Shown piece by piece: positions 35,548 through 43,870 of a DNA stretch of 64,000 nt (its first letter is position 1; each line of letters begins with the position of its first letter). The DNA is taken from the NCBI GenBank assembly GCA_963747535.1, contig CAVVFX010000015.1, positions 133,995 to 197,994 on the forward strand, given 5' to 3'. The position numbers and the translations under genes are program-made. This DNA comes from CAVVFX01 sp963747535. GTDB lineage: Bacteria; Acidobacteriota; Terriglobia; Bryobacterales; Bryobacteraceae. The notes beneath the pieces were generated by a model. It ran no database searches, was not told where the DNA came from, and worked only from the letters and a program-made list of their open reading frames with translations.

Positions 35548-36256
35548 GTGGCGCGCTTCAACCGTATACTTCTGAAACTGAGTGGCGAGGCCATGGCGGG
35601 TCCAGCTGTCCTTCGGGATTGACCCGGATCGTGTCAAAAGCCTCGCCACCGAAATTGCCGCTATCGCCCAGGCTGGAGTTCAAGTCGGGGTGGTGGTCGG
35701 CGGCGGCAATATTTTCCGCGGGATCAAACTCGCTGCTAAGAACATGGATCGCGTGACGGGCGATCACATGGGCATGCTTGCCACCGTGATCAACTCGCTT
35801 GCGCTGCAGGACGCGCTCGAACACATGGGCGTGTACACCCGCGTCATGAGCGCCATCGAGATGCACGAGGTAGCGGAACCCTACATCCGGCGTCGCGCGA
35901 TTCGCCACCTCGAAAAGGGCCGGATTGTGATATTTGCCGCCGGCACTTCCAACCCTTACTTCTCCACCGACACCGGAGCCGCTCTCCGCGCTCTCGAAAT
36001 CCATGCGCAGGTGATCGCCAAGGCCACCAAAGTCGACGGCGTCTATGATAAGGATCCGATGAAGTTCCCGGATGCCGTCAAATTCGACGAGATCGATTAC
36101 ACCGAAGTGCTCACCAGGTCGCTCGGAGTGATGGATGCGACATCTATCGCCATGTGCCGCGACAACAAGCTTCCCATTATCGTTTTCAATCTGAACACGA
36201 CCGGGAATATTATGCGGATGGCGATGGGCGAGGCTGTCGGGACTGTGATCAAGTAG
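35548..36256 (+). CDS. pyrH: Uridylate (UMP) kinase with an apparent +1 frameshift near codon 20
   Basis: The gene starts at GTG 35548 with RFNRILLKLSGEAMAGPA, the standard PyrH opening. That frame hits TGA at 35620. The rest (SFGIDPDRVKSLATEIA onwards) is in the next frame, from about 35609. Skipping one base around 35605-35611 restores the spacing between GEA and FGID to the six residues found in E. coli PyrH. The body has GGGNIFRG, GDHMGMLATVINSLAL, GTSNPYFSTDTGAA and KVDGVYDKDP. PyrH makes UDP and is normally essential and single-copy, so a sequencing or assembly error is the simplest reading. A shorter product from GTG 35582 would lack the phosphate-binding start. Confidence 0.85.
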
Positions 36257-36303
36257 CCTTCTGTATCTTCTAAGTAAGACCTCAGCATCGCGGGAAACCG
36301 ACC

Positions 36304-36394
36304 GTAGGACAGACCACCGTATTGTGTGGTCGCACGAGCAGCCGTGTGCTGCTACGGAGCCCGCAGACCACAAAAAACGATGGTCTGCGCCACG
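36304..36394. repeat. GCAGACCA...TGGTCTGC palindrome cluster, copy 1
   Basis: A 26-bp palindromic unit at 36363-36388 (8-bp stems GCAGACCA/TGGTCTGC) is an exact inverse copy of 39186-39211. A second GACCAC/GTGGTC hairpin precedes it at about 36311-36330, with a GCAGC-rich link between. It lies between pyrH and frr, inside what is otherwise a tight translation operon. Confidence 0.8.
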
Positions 36395-36463
36395 GAGATA
36401 TCGAGGGACCGCGAACACTCAACAAACCCCCACATTTTAAAGGACTTGAAGCGGCACTTGCGC

Positions 36464-36469
36464 TATAAT
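36464..36469 (+). promoter_or_regulatory. Perfect -10 box (TATAAT) before frr
   Basis: TATAAT lies 18 nt before the frr ATG. The -35 region at normal distance is weak; TTGAAG at 36446-36451 is only 12 bp away. With the repeat block separating pyrH and frr, a separate frr promoter is plausible. Confidence 0.45.
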
Positions 36470-36487
36470 GCGAACGTCGCTGCCATT

Positions 36488-37090
36488 ATGAAGACTGAAC
36501 CTTCGGCGCCCAGCGCCACACCCTTTAATTCGATCAAAGAAATCGAAGTGAATGCCAGGACACGCATGGAGAAGGCGATTGCCGATTTGCAACACGAAAT
36601 CGCCAGTATCCGCACCGGCCGTGCGTCGGTCAGCATTCTGGACCATATTCGCGTCGACTACTACGGTACCCCCACGCCGCTGAACCAGCTCGCGAACCTG
36701 CACGTTCCCGAGCCCAGCCTGATTACGCTGCAGCCCTGGGATGTCTCGCAGATCGGAGCCATCGAGAAGGCCATCCGAAGCTCTGACCTCGGCCTCAACC
36801 CCGGTAATGACGGAAAGCTGATCCGCATCCCCATCCCGCCCCTGACCGAGGAACGCCGCAAGGAATTTGTCAAGCGCCTGCACGGCATCGCCGAGCATCA
36901 TCGCGTGGCCGTCCGCAACATCCGCCGCGATGCCAACGACCACGCCAAGAAGCTGCTCAAAGACAAGAAGATCACCGAAGACGACGAAAAACGGGCGCTC
37001 GACGAGATGCAGAAAATGACCGACGCACACATGCAGAAAATCGACTCCGCGGCTAAGACCAAAGAGAAAGAGCTGCTGGAAATCAAATAA
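36488..37090 (+). CDS. frr: Ribosome recycling factor
   Basis: 200 residues from ATG 36488; the longer frame from 36326 crosses the repeat block and is rejected. The three-helix-bundle signature is clear: RMEKAIADLQHEIASIRTGRAS, VDYYGTPTPLNQLANLHVPEP, RIPIPPLTEERRKEFVKRLH and RNIRRDAND. The N-terminus is about 15 residues longer than in E. coli. It splits post-termination ribosomes with EF-G. Confidence 0.96.
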   Translation: MKTEPSAPSATPFNSIKEIEVNARTRMEKAIADLQHEIASIRTGRASVSILDHIRVDYYGTPTPLNQLANLHVPEPSLITLQPWDVSQIGAIEKAIRSSDLGLNPGNDGKLIRIPIPPLTEERRKEFVKRLHGIAEHHRVAVRNIRRDANDHAKKLLKDKKITEDDEKRALDEMQKMTDAHMQKIDSAAKTKEKELLEIK

Positions 37091-37117
37091 GCGGGCACCC
37101 GCGACAGACGGATTTCG

Positions 37118-38194
37118 ATGAACATCCAGAAGGCCACTCAAAGCTATGAGCGCTGGCTCAGCAAGTACCTCAACCTGATTCCAGCCGACTTGCAAAAGAA
37201 GCACGAGGCGATGGCGACGGAAACTTTCCCGTACTTCCGCGCCACCTTCTATCGCTGGATGCAATTGTGGGACGAGCGAAAAGAACCCTGGGCCCATACG
37301 CCGGAACTCCTGGCGATCGGCGACCTCCACGTGGAGAACTTTGGGACCTGGCGCGACGTTGAAGGACGCCTCGTCTGGGGTGTCAACGACTTCGATGAGG
37401 TTTTCCCGCTTCCCTTCAGCCTGGACCTGATCCGTTGTGCGGTGAGCGCACACTTCGCGATCGACGGCGCGCACCTTTTGATCGGCCGCGCCGATGCGTG
37501 TCAAGCGCTGCTCCATGGGTATTCGGAAGGTCTGGCTGCCGGGGGGCAGGCCATGGTCCTGGCTGAACACCACGATTGGCTGCGACACATGGTAACCGGC
37601 GAGCTACGGGATCCCGTCCTCTTTTGGAGAAAGATGGATGCATTTCCCACCCTCCGCAAGGCCGTCCCCAAGACTGCGGTCCGGGCCCTTGAGCGGATGC
37701 TTCCGCAAAAGGACCTGCTTTACCGGTTAATTCATCGGCAGGCCGGGCTGGGCAGCCTGGGACGGGAACGCTACGTCGCGCTGGCCAACTATCGTGGCGG
37801 ACTGGTGGCTCGCGAGGCCAAAGCTCTAGCGCCCTCCGCCTGCGTCTGGGCCGCAGGCAAGAAGGCGTCGACGCGCATTCGTTACGGTGAGATACTCAGG
37901 AACGCGGTACGTTGTCCCGATCCGTTCGTCCAGCAAGAGGGACGCTGGATCGTCCGGCGCCTCGCTCCGGATTGCTCGCGGGTTGAGCTGTCGAGCATGC
38001 CCAAGGTTCGGGACGAGGTCAAACTGCTCTACGCCATGGGCTTCGAGACCGCCAACATTCATCTCGCCACCAAGGGAGCGGCTAAGCGGATCCAGGCGGC
38101 GCTCAAGAAGCTGCCCGTTAACTGGCTGCACGACGCCGCGGAAATCATGATGTCGGTTACTGTAAAGGACTGGAAAGCGTGGAAAAAGGGGTAA
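37118..38194 (+). CDS. DUF2252 family protein
   Basis: 358 residues. The DUF2252 core is recognisable: FPYFRATFYRWMQLW, LAIGDLHVENFGTW, WGVNDFDEVFPLPFSLDLIR and, towards the end, ELSSMPKVRDEVKLLYAMGFETANIHLAT. The GDLHVENFG and NDFDE motifs look like the catalytic-loop and metal-binding motifs of aminoglycoside-phosphotransferase-fold kinases. Function is unknown. It starts 27 nt after frr, and its end overlaps the next gene by 16 nt. Confidence 0.82.
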   Translation: MNIQKATQSYERWLSKYLNLIPADLQKKHEAMATETFPYFRATFYRWMQLWDERKEPWAHTPELLAIGDLHVENFGTWRDVEGRLVWGVNDFDEVFPLPFSLDLIRCAVSAHFAIDGAHLLIGRADACQALLHGYSEGLAAGGQAMVLAEHHDWLRHMVTGELRDPVLFWRKMDAFPTLRKAVPKTAVRALERMLPQKDLLYRLIHRQAGLGSLGRERYVALANYRGGLVAREAKALAPSACVWAAGKKASTRIRYGEILRNAVRCPDPFVQQEGRWIVRRLAPDCSRVELSSMPKVRDEVKLLYAMGFETANIHLATKGAAKRIQAALKKLPVNWLHDAAEIMMSVTVKDWKAWKKG

Positions 38195-39168
38195 TCCAAA
38201 AAGGCTGGCCGTCTCAAAGTTATTTGTCTCCCAGCCGGCGAGCGTTTCTCGCCATCCTCTCCGCGTCCCTGGTTCGAGCCGGCGAACGTCTTCCGCAGAA
38301 CCGGAATATCAAGTGGGCTGTCAGCCTTGGCCTTTGGGGACATTTGAACCATGTGGCCTTCACCGATGTCCTGGACGTCATGCGCGACACCGGCTTTATC
38401 GGTATCCGTCTGACCGGATATCCCGGCTTCCTGAAGAGCTATGACATCACATCGGAAACCGTAGACCGTGAGACCTCCAAACGCGGACTCCACGTTGTGA
38501 CCATATCGTTCAACGGACCTTCCCAGGACCTCGCCCAACAGGATCAGTACCTGGCCGACGGCCGCAAGGCCATGGAATTCCTCAAAGGTTTCGGAGCCAA
38601 CCGGTTGGTCTGTTTTCCGCCCAACCGCGCCCATCTCAACGACGTCGCCTTCAAGACTATGTGCCAGAGCTTCAACCGGCTGGGTGAGATCGCCGGGGAA
38701 ATGGGCTTTCGCGCCGGTCTTCACAACCACCTGGATCAAATGGTCGAGAAGCCCGACGAAATCGATCGGTGCATGGAGATGACCGACCCCAAGCTATTCT
38801 GGTTCTCGCCCGATACTGCGCACCTGTTGCTGGGCGGCGCCGATCCGGTCAAGACCATTTCCAAGTATCGCCAGCGGCTCATGTTTCTGGACTACAAAGA
38901 CGCCCGCTGGACCGAACCCGCGGCCGATCTCAAGCTCCCCAACGGCAAGGTCTACCCCAAGGGATCCAACGCCGCCAAGTTTCTTTCCAGCATCTACGAC
39001 CTGGGTGACGGCGATGTCGACTTTCCCGCATGCCATCAGATCCTGAAGCAGATTCACTATAAAGGCTGGATCTGCGTCGACCTCGACATCGCTCGCAATG
39101 GTCCGAAAGCCAGCTACCAGCGTTGCGGACGATATATCGTCACCAGGCTCGAACCAATCTACGCGTAA
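38179..39168 (+). CDS. Sugar phosphate isomerase/epimerase-like TIM-barrel protein, Tat-like leader
   Basis: 329 residues, overlapping the DUF2252 gene by 16 nt. A twin-arginine-like leader (SRRAFLAILSASLVRA) suggests export. The barrel shows the AP_endonuc_2/xylose-isomerase-like pattern: GFIGIRLTGYPGF, GANRLVCFPPN, GFRAGLHNHLDQMVEKPDEI (metal-binding His/Glu), FWFSPDTAHLLLGG, MFLDYKDARW and GWICVDLDIARNGPKASYQRC. Related exported proteins are common in acidobacteria next to Gfo/Idh/MocA oxidoreductases. Substrate unknown. Confidence 0.82.
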   Translation: MEKGVIQKGWPSQSYLSPSRRAFLAILSASLVRAGERLPQNRNIKWAVSLGLWGHLNHVAFTDVLDVMRDTGFIGIRLTGYPGFLKSYDITSETVDRETSKRGLHVVTISFNGPSQDLAQQDQYLADGRKAMEFLKGFGANRLVCFPPNRAHLNDVAFKTMCQSFNRLGEIAGEMGFRAGLHNHLDQMVEKPDEIDRCMEMTDPKLFWFSPDTAHLLLGGADPVKTISKYRQRLMFLDYKDARWTEPAADLKLPNGKVYPKGSNAAKFLSSIYDLGDGDVDFPACHQILKQIHYKGWICVDLDIARNGPKASYQRCGRYIVTRLEPIYA

Positions 39169-39180
39169 CCGGATCCTTCC

Positions 39181-39248
39181 GTGGAGCAGACCATCGTTTT
39201 TTGTGGTCTGCTCGGCTGCGCAGCAGCCGCCCCGGCTGCTGCGCAGCC
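39181..39248. repeat. GCAGACCA...TGGTCTGC palindrome cluster, copy 2
   Basis: The 26-bp unit at 39186-39211 is the exact reverse complement of 36363-36388. It is followed by a second hairpin, GGCTGCGCAGCAGCC (39214-39228) and GGCTGCTGCGCAGCC (39234-39248). The last 15-mer also occurs at 57203-57217 beside another copy. The two modules therefore travel together. Confidence 0.85.
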
Positions 39249-39391
39249 ATTTGACGAACTTTAGTCTGTCTTCGCGTGCGGCTTCTTCCGAAAATATCGA
39301 GGCTGCCTGCCGGTTATGGGCGTTCTCTTGCGCCTCCGTGGCCGGCAGACAGACGGACAACCCTGCTAGCGGGTAAAATCAAGGTTTCACC

Positions 39392-40669
39392 ATGCAGATC
39401 GACTTCGCATTCGGCAAACAGGGCTTGCGCCTGAATCTCCCCTCCGGCTTCGACTACCGCGTGTTAGAGCCGCGTTCAGCCCAGCCGTTATCAGATCCCG
39501 TCGCAGCCATCGAACAGGCCCTGGACCATCCGCTAGCCGGTCCACCGCTGGCCGAACTCGCGCGTGGCAGGAAGTCCGCTGCCATCTCTGTCTGCGATAT
39601 CACGCGCCCCGTTCCCAACCGTGTCACCTTGCCGCCCATCTTGCGCCGGCTGGAGCTAGCCGGTATCGCCAGGGAATCAGTCACCATCCTGATCGCCACG
39701 GGACTGCACCGCGCGGCTACGGACGCCGAGATTCGCGAGATCGTGGGTGACGACGTCGCGGCGTCGGTGCGCGTGGTCAACCACCATGCCCGATCTCTCG
39801 CGGAGCATCGTTCTCTTGGCGTGACAGCCTCAGGAACCCCGGTGTATGTCGATGAGCGCTTCGTGGCGGCAGATCTCCACATTACTCTTGGCTTCATCGA
39901 GCCGCACCTCATGCTGGGTTATTCGGGTGGGCGCAAATTGGTCGCTCCCGGACTCGCCGCGCAGGAGACCATCAAGGTTCTGCACAGCTCGCGCTTTATG
40001 CGCGACCCGCTGTCCTGCGAAGGTTCGATTGAGCGAAATCCGCTGCATAGCGAACTGCTGGAGATCGCGGCGATGGCCCGGCACGACTTTCTGCTCGACG
40101 TGACGCTTGGCGCGGGGAAACCGGCCGAGCGTCCCATCACGGGCGTGTTCGCGGGGGAGCCGGTGCAGGCGCACGCGGCTGGCGTCCAATGGATCTCCAG
40201 CGTGATGCTGGAAAAGGTGGGAGAGCCGGTTGATGCGGTGATCACTACGTCCGCCGGATATCCCCTCGACCTGACTTACTACCAGGCGATTAAGGGAGTG
40301 ACCGCGGCGCAGCACATCGTTCGTGACGGTGGAACAATTCTATTGCTGGCGCAATGTTCGGAGGGCACGGGCGCAGCCGAGTTCACGCGCATGTTCACCA
40401 CCATGGGTGATCGCGAATTCATGCATCACATTGAAAATCGCCCCGTGGAAGTCGATCAGTGGCAGTTGGAGAAACTAGCCATGGTGACCGCCCGGTTGAA
40501 GGTATTGTGGTATGTCCCGGGAGTGCCGCGGGAGATGCAATCCAGGATTTGGGGCCGCACCTTTGCATCGGCGGATGACGCGACGGCTGCGCTATTCAGT
40601 TCCTTGCGGCCGGGAGCCCGAGTGGCAGTTGTGCCGGAAGGTCCGTACGTGCTCGCGCAGACTGCATAG
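39392..40669 (+). CDS. larA: LarA-family nickel-pincer racemase/epimerase
   Basis: 425 residues. The N-terminal domain (SAAISVCDITRPVPN, ILIATGLHRAATDAEIREIVG, VVNHHARS) and the central GYSGGRKLVAPGLAAQETI contain the histidines and the lysine that in LarA ligate and attach the nickel-pincer nucleotide. The founding member racemises lactate; other family members act on different 2-hydroxyacids. LarB, LarC and LarE, which build the cofactor, are not in the window and would have to be elsewhere. Flanked by palindromic repeats on both sides. Confidence 0.87.
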   Translation: MQIDFAFGKQGLRLNLPSGFDYRVLEPRSAQPLSDPVAAIEQALDHPLAGPPLAELARGRKSAAISVCDITRPVPNRVTLPPILRRLELAGIARESVTILIATGLHRAATDAEIREIVGDDVAASVRVVNHHARSLAEHRSLGVTASGTPVYVDERFVAADLHITLGFIEPHLMLGYSGGRKLVAPGLAAQETIKVLHSSRFMRDPLSCEGSIERNPLHSELLEIAAMARHDFLLDVTLGAGKPAERPITGVFAGEPVQAHAAGVQWISSVMLEKVGEPVDAVITTSAGYPLDLTYYQAIKGVTAAQHIVRDGGTILLLAQCSEGTGAAEFTRMFTTMGDREFMHHIENRPVEVDQWQLEKLAMVTARLKVLWYVPGVPREMQSRIWGRTFASADDATAALFSSLRPGARVAVVPEGPYVLAQTA

Positions 40670-40704
40670 GGCAGACCACGTAAAGCGATGGCCTGCCCCA
40701 CCCT
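40669..40704. repeat. GCAGACCA-type palindrome, diverged copy 3
   Basis: A diverged 26-bp unit at 40671-40696 (GCAGACCACG...CGATGGCCTGC) followed by CCCACC. It begins at the larA stop and lies between the convergent larA and sod genes, where it could act as a shared 3' hairpin. Confidence 0.7.
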
Positions 40705-40709
40705 CGGAT

Positions 40710-41321
40710 CTACTTCTTGTTCTTGAACCGCTCGGCGATCGCGGGCCAGTTCACGACACTCCACCACGCGCCGATATACTCGGGACGCCGGTTTTGATAT
40801 TTGAGGTAGTAGGCGTGTTCCCACACATCGAGGCCCATGACCGGGAACTTACCTTCCATAATTGGGCTGTCCTGGTTAGCCGTCGAGATGATCTCGAGTT
40901 TGCCGCCGGCTTCCACTAACCAGGCCCAGCCGGAGCCGAAGCGGGTGGTTGCTGCCGCATTGAATTTTTCCTTGAACCCGGCGAAGCTCCCGAACGTGCT
41001 GCTGATGGCACTGGAGAGTTCACCGGATGGCTCGCCTCCGGCGTTGGGAGCCATGATGGTCCAGAACATGGAGTGATTCGCATGGCCGCCGCCATTGTTG
41101 CGTACGGCGGTACGGATGTTTTCAGGAACAATGGCGCAGTTGCCGGCCAGCAGTTCTTCGAGAGATTTGCCAGCCAGGTCGGGCGCCGATTCTAATGCTT
41201 TATTGAGATTCGTCACATACGCGGCATGGTGCTTGCCGTGGTGGATCTCCATCGTCATCTTGTCGATGTAAGGCTCCAACGCGTCGGATGCATACGGGAG
41301 CTGCGGAAGTGTAAAAGCCAT
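40710..41321 (-). CDS. Superoxide dismutase, Fe/Mn type
   Basis: 203 residues without a signal peptide. The four metal ligands are in the expected contexts: His27 (MEIHHGKHHAAYV), the second His (GGHANHSMFW), Asp and His in LDVWEHAYYLKYQNRR. The C-terminal YIGAWWSVVNWPAIAERF is also typical. It converts superoxide to peroxide and oxygen in the cytoplasm. Sequence alone does not settle iron versus manganese. It converges on larA. Confidence 0.95.
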   Translation of the reverse strand: MAFTLPQLPYASDALEPYIDKMTMEIHHGKHHAAYVTNLNKALESAPDLAGKSLEELLAGNCAIVPENIRTAVRNNGGGHANHSMFWTIMAPNAGGEPSGELSSAISSTFGSFAGFKEKFNAAATTRFGSGWAWLVEAGGKLEIISTANQDSPIMEGKFPVMGLDVWEHAYYLKYQNRRPEYIGAWWSVVNWPAIAERFKNKK

Positions 41322-41450
41322 ATCGTCTTCATCCTACATTGCTTTTACCGGTTTGTGCAGGTGGTTGGGAACCCTCGCGCTCCTGGCTTTGGACTTACCC
41401 GCACGTTACCGGGCCGTCCTCTTAACTATCGGGCCCCGAGCTACTGAGCC

Positions 41451-41470
41451 GCGACCGTTAAGGGAGCGGT
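41451..41470 (+). repeat. Fragment of the ACCGTCAGGGAGCGGTT repeat family
   Basis: GCGACCGTTAAGGGAGCGGT matches the end of the 73-bp repeat (copies at 19946 and 55216) with small changes; the preceding CTGAGCC also fits. It lies between the sod start and the gatA 3' end. Confidence 0.5.
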
Positions 41471-41481
41471 CCCTGCCACTC

Positions 41482-42897
41482 TCAGGCATTCTCATAAGCA
41501 TCGGCCAGCCGGAACATCGTCGACTCGGCGAAATGTTTGCACAGTATCTGCAATCCGACCGGTAACCCCTCCGACGTATTTCCACACGGGACGCTCATGC
41601 ACGGGATACCCGCGAGATCGCCGGTGATGGTATAGATATCGGAAAGATACATACTCATCGGGTCCGCCATCTTCTCGCCCAGCTTGAACGCCGGGAACGG
41701 CGAAACCGGCGCCACGATCGCGTCCACCTCGCCGAAAGCGTTGGTGAAATCGCGGGTGATCAGCGCGCGGACTTTCTGCGCTTTGAGGTAGTACGCATCA
41801 TAATAACCGTGGCTCAGCACGTAAGTTCCCAGAATGATGCGCCGCTTGCACTCCGCGCCGAACCCTTGCGCGCGGGTGTTACGATACATGTCGCTCAGCG
41901 TCGCCGAATCGGCCGACCGCGTCGTATAGCGGACGCCGTCGTAACGTGCGAGGTTGGAACTGGCCTCTGCGGTCGCGATGATGTAGTAGCACGCGATGGC
42001 ATATTCCGTCGCCGGCAGACTGATCTCGCGCACCTCGCAGCCCATGGCGCGGAGCTTGTCGATGGCCTTGTAGACCAGCTCGGCGGTCTCGCCCGTCGCG
42101 TCTTTGAAATACTCGCGCGGATATCCGATCTTCATGCCGCGTACGTCGCGCGTCATCGCATCGGCGTACTGAGGAACCGGAGCTTCCGCTGAAGTCGCGT
42201 CCCGCAAATCGCGGCCGGCGATCACTTCCAGCAGCGTTGCCGCATCGCGAACATTGTGGCCGAAGGGTCCTATATGATCGAGCGACGACGCGAATGCCGT
42301 CAGCCCATAGCGCGACACACGTCCGTAGGTCGGAGTCACCCCCACTACGCCGCAAAATGACGCCGGCTGCCGGATGGAGCCGCCCGTATCGGAACCGAGC
42401 GACACGACAGCGGTATTCTGCGCGATCACTGCCGCCGACCCGCCGCTCGATCCGCCCGGCACCCGGTCCAGCGCTACCGGATTTCGCACCGGTCCAAACG
42501 CGCTGTTCTCGTTGGACGATCCCATCGCGAACTCGTCGCAATTGGTCTTGCCAACGATCACTCCGCCGGCTTCTTCCAGCCGGATCACAGCCGTCGCATC
42601 ATAAGGCGGAATGTAATTCTCCAGCAAATTCGAGCCGCAGGTGGTGCGCAATCCCTTGGTGAGGATCACGTCCTTCACGGCTACGGGGACACCCGCCAGA
42701 GGTCCCGGATCTTCCCCACGTGCGAGTTTCTCGTCAACTTTGCGGGCTGCCTCCAGCGCCCGCTCCGGCGACAGCATCAGGTAGGCGTTGGTCTTGTGAT
42801 TCTCGGTCCCGGCGTACTGCAAAGCCTGCTGCGCGATCTCCACCGCACTGAACTTCCTGTCTAGTAAACCTGCACGAATGGATTCGATAGTGTGCAT
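41482..42897 (-). CDS. gatA: Asp/Glu-tRNA(Asn/Gln) amidotransferase subunit A
   Basis: 471 residues from ATG 42897; the frame opens 30 nt earlier but the conserved start (HTIESIRAGLLDRKFSAVEI) begins here. The amidase Ser-cisSer-Lys triad is present: Lys in VPVAVKDVILTKG, cis-Ser in SDTGGSIRQPAS and the nucleophile region GGSSGGSAAV. GatA releases ammonia from glutamine for transamidation of misacylated tRNA. gatB and gatC are not adjacent. The toxin gene ends 33 nt before this start on the same strand. Confidence 0.94.
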   Translation of the reverse strand: MHTIESIRAGLLDRKFSAVEIAQQALQYAGTENHKTNAYLMLSPERALEAARKVDEKLARGEDPGPLAGVPVAVKDVILTKGLRTTCGSNLLENYIPPYDATAVIRLEEAGGVIVGKTNCDEFAMGSSNENSAFGPVRNPVALDRVPGGSSGGSAAVIAQNTAVVSLGSDTGGSIRQPASFCGVVGVTPTYGRVSRYGLTAFASSLDHIGPFGHNVRDAATLLEVIAGRDLRDATSAEAPVPQYADAMTRDVRGMKIGYPREYFKDATGETAELVYKAIDKLRAMGCEVREISLPATEYAIACYYIIATAEASSNLARYDGVRYTTRSADSATLSDMYRNTRAQGFGAECKRRIILGTYVLSHGYYDAYYLKAQKVRALITRDFTNAFGEVDAIVAPVSPFPAFKLGEKMADPMSMYLSDIYTITGDLAGIPCMSVPCGNTSEGLPVGLQILCKHFAESTMFRLADAYENA

Positions 42898-42930
42898 CTC
42901 AATATAGATTGGCACAGTCCGCCGCAACTA

Positions 42931-43284
42931 CTATGAGACGCGATCAAACAAAAGCGTCAACCCGCCAAGGACCGCGTCCAATGAGCGAGAGGACAATTTC
43001 CCCAGACGTTCGCTCAGTTCGGTTTTGTCGACCGTTACCACCTGCGACGCATTCACCACGCTCGCCTTCGGCAGATTAGCATCGCCTTTATGAAGTGCTA
43101 CGTTGCCGGGAGCGTCCGCGCGGGAAAGATTGGACGTGATTAGACACACGACGGTCGTGGCAATGCGACTCCGGTTGAATAGATCGCTCTGAACTACCAC
43201 GCAAGGATGACGGTGAGCCGGCGCCGCCACCGCCACCGGCCCAAAATCAATCCAGTAAACTTCCCCCTGCCTGACATCACTCAC
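42931..43284 (-). CDS. MazF/PemK-type mRNA interferase toxin
   Basis: 117 residues from a GTG codon that overlaps the antitoxin stop (GTGA). The family pattern is clear: RQGEVYWIDFGP, HPCVVVQSDLFNRSRIATTVVCLITSN, and NASQVVTVDKTELSERLGKLS. MazF-like toxins cut mRNA at short sequences. The antitoxin lies immediately upstream with a 4-nt overlap, the standard type II arrangement. Confidence 0.9.
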   Translation of the reverse strand: MSDVRQGEVYWIDFGPVAVAAPAHRHPCVVVQSDLFNRSRIATTVVCLITSNLSRADAPGNVALHKGDANLPKASVVNASQVVTVDKTELSERLGKLSSRSLDAVLGGLTLLFDRVS

Positions 43285-43526
43285 CAGGCGTCCTTGATCG
43301 CCGACCTGAACTTAGTTTTTATTCCAGATAAAACGCGACGCACTGTTACGTCGGGCTCACCGGCATAGACACGGTTCAGACTGTCGATAATCTGCCGATT
43401 CCGGCGATGACGGATGTATTCCTCCATCGCGAGGGAAAATAACCGACTACGGCTGACACCCATTCGTTTGGCCGTTTGGTCAGCCTCTTCGAGCAGTTTT
43501 CCGTCAAGCGAGATAGCCGTCTTCAT
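43281..43526 (-). CDS. Ribbon-helix-helix antitoxin of the MazEF-type pair
   Basis: 81 residues. The N-terminus (MKTAISLDGKLLEEADQTAKRMGVSRSRLFSLAMEEYI) is a ribbon-helix-helix DNA-binding domain: one strand and two helices. The C-terminal half is charged and probably wraps the toxin. Such antitoxins repress their own promoter. A TATAAA box on the minus strand at 43545-43540, 14 nt upstream of the start, is a possible -10. Confidence 0.87.
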   Translation of the reverse strand: MKTAISLDGKLLEEADQTAKRMGVSRSRLFSLAMEEYIRHRRNRQIIDSLNRVYAGEPDVTVRRVLSGIKTKFRSAIKDAW

Positions 43527-43612
43527 AGTATGAATTAAGTTTATACCAACGGTAGTCAGATAAGAAACCGGCGGGCGTACAAGCCGATGTGGAGCGGACT
43601 AACGTACGAACG

Positions 43613-43805
43613 TCAGGACAGGGTAGCACTCGGGTCGCCGGAGACCTGCTCCCGAATCTCCAACGCCTGCTTTTCAAGGGTTTCGGGATTCTTCGAGAGC
43701 GCGTGCTGCCTGGACGGTTGCGTCGATACCCAGCTGTAGCGCGTCGGGAGCTTGGCCTCGCAGAAGTCCTACGGCGAGGAGCGAGGCCGGCGTGAGTGTC
43801 CGCAT
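43613..43805 (-). pseudogene. Possible decayed small exported-protein gene
   Basis: On the minus strand an ATG at 43805 opens a signal-peptide-like frame (RTLTPASLLAVGLLRGQAPD). After about 30 codons a protein-like stretch (NPETLEKQALEIREQVSGD) continues in another frame to a TGA at 43613. This looks like one short gene broken by a frameshift, but the piece is too small to be certain. The rest of the gap between the antitoxin and the oxidoreductase (43527-43870) shows nothing else. Confidence 0.3.
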
Positions 43806-43870
43806 AACCGAAGCTTAGGAGCAACGGATAGACGTGTCAAGGGACGTCGCGAGGCATATAATGCTCCTGT

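Noticed and set aside
35605..35622. Programmed +1 frameshift of the prfB type in pyrH
   Set aside because: The CTT codon is followed by CGG and GAT before the TGA, not directly by a stop, and no internal Shine-Dalgarno sits before it. The shift itself is kept as a finding.
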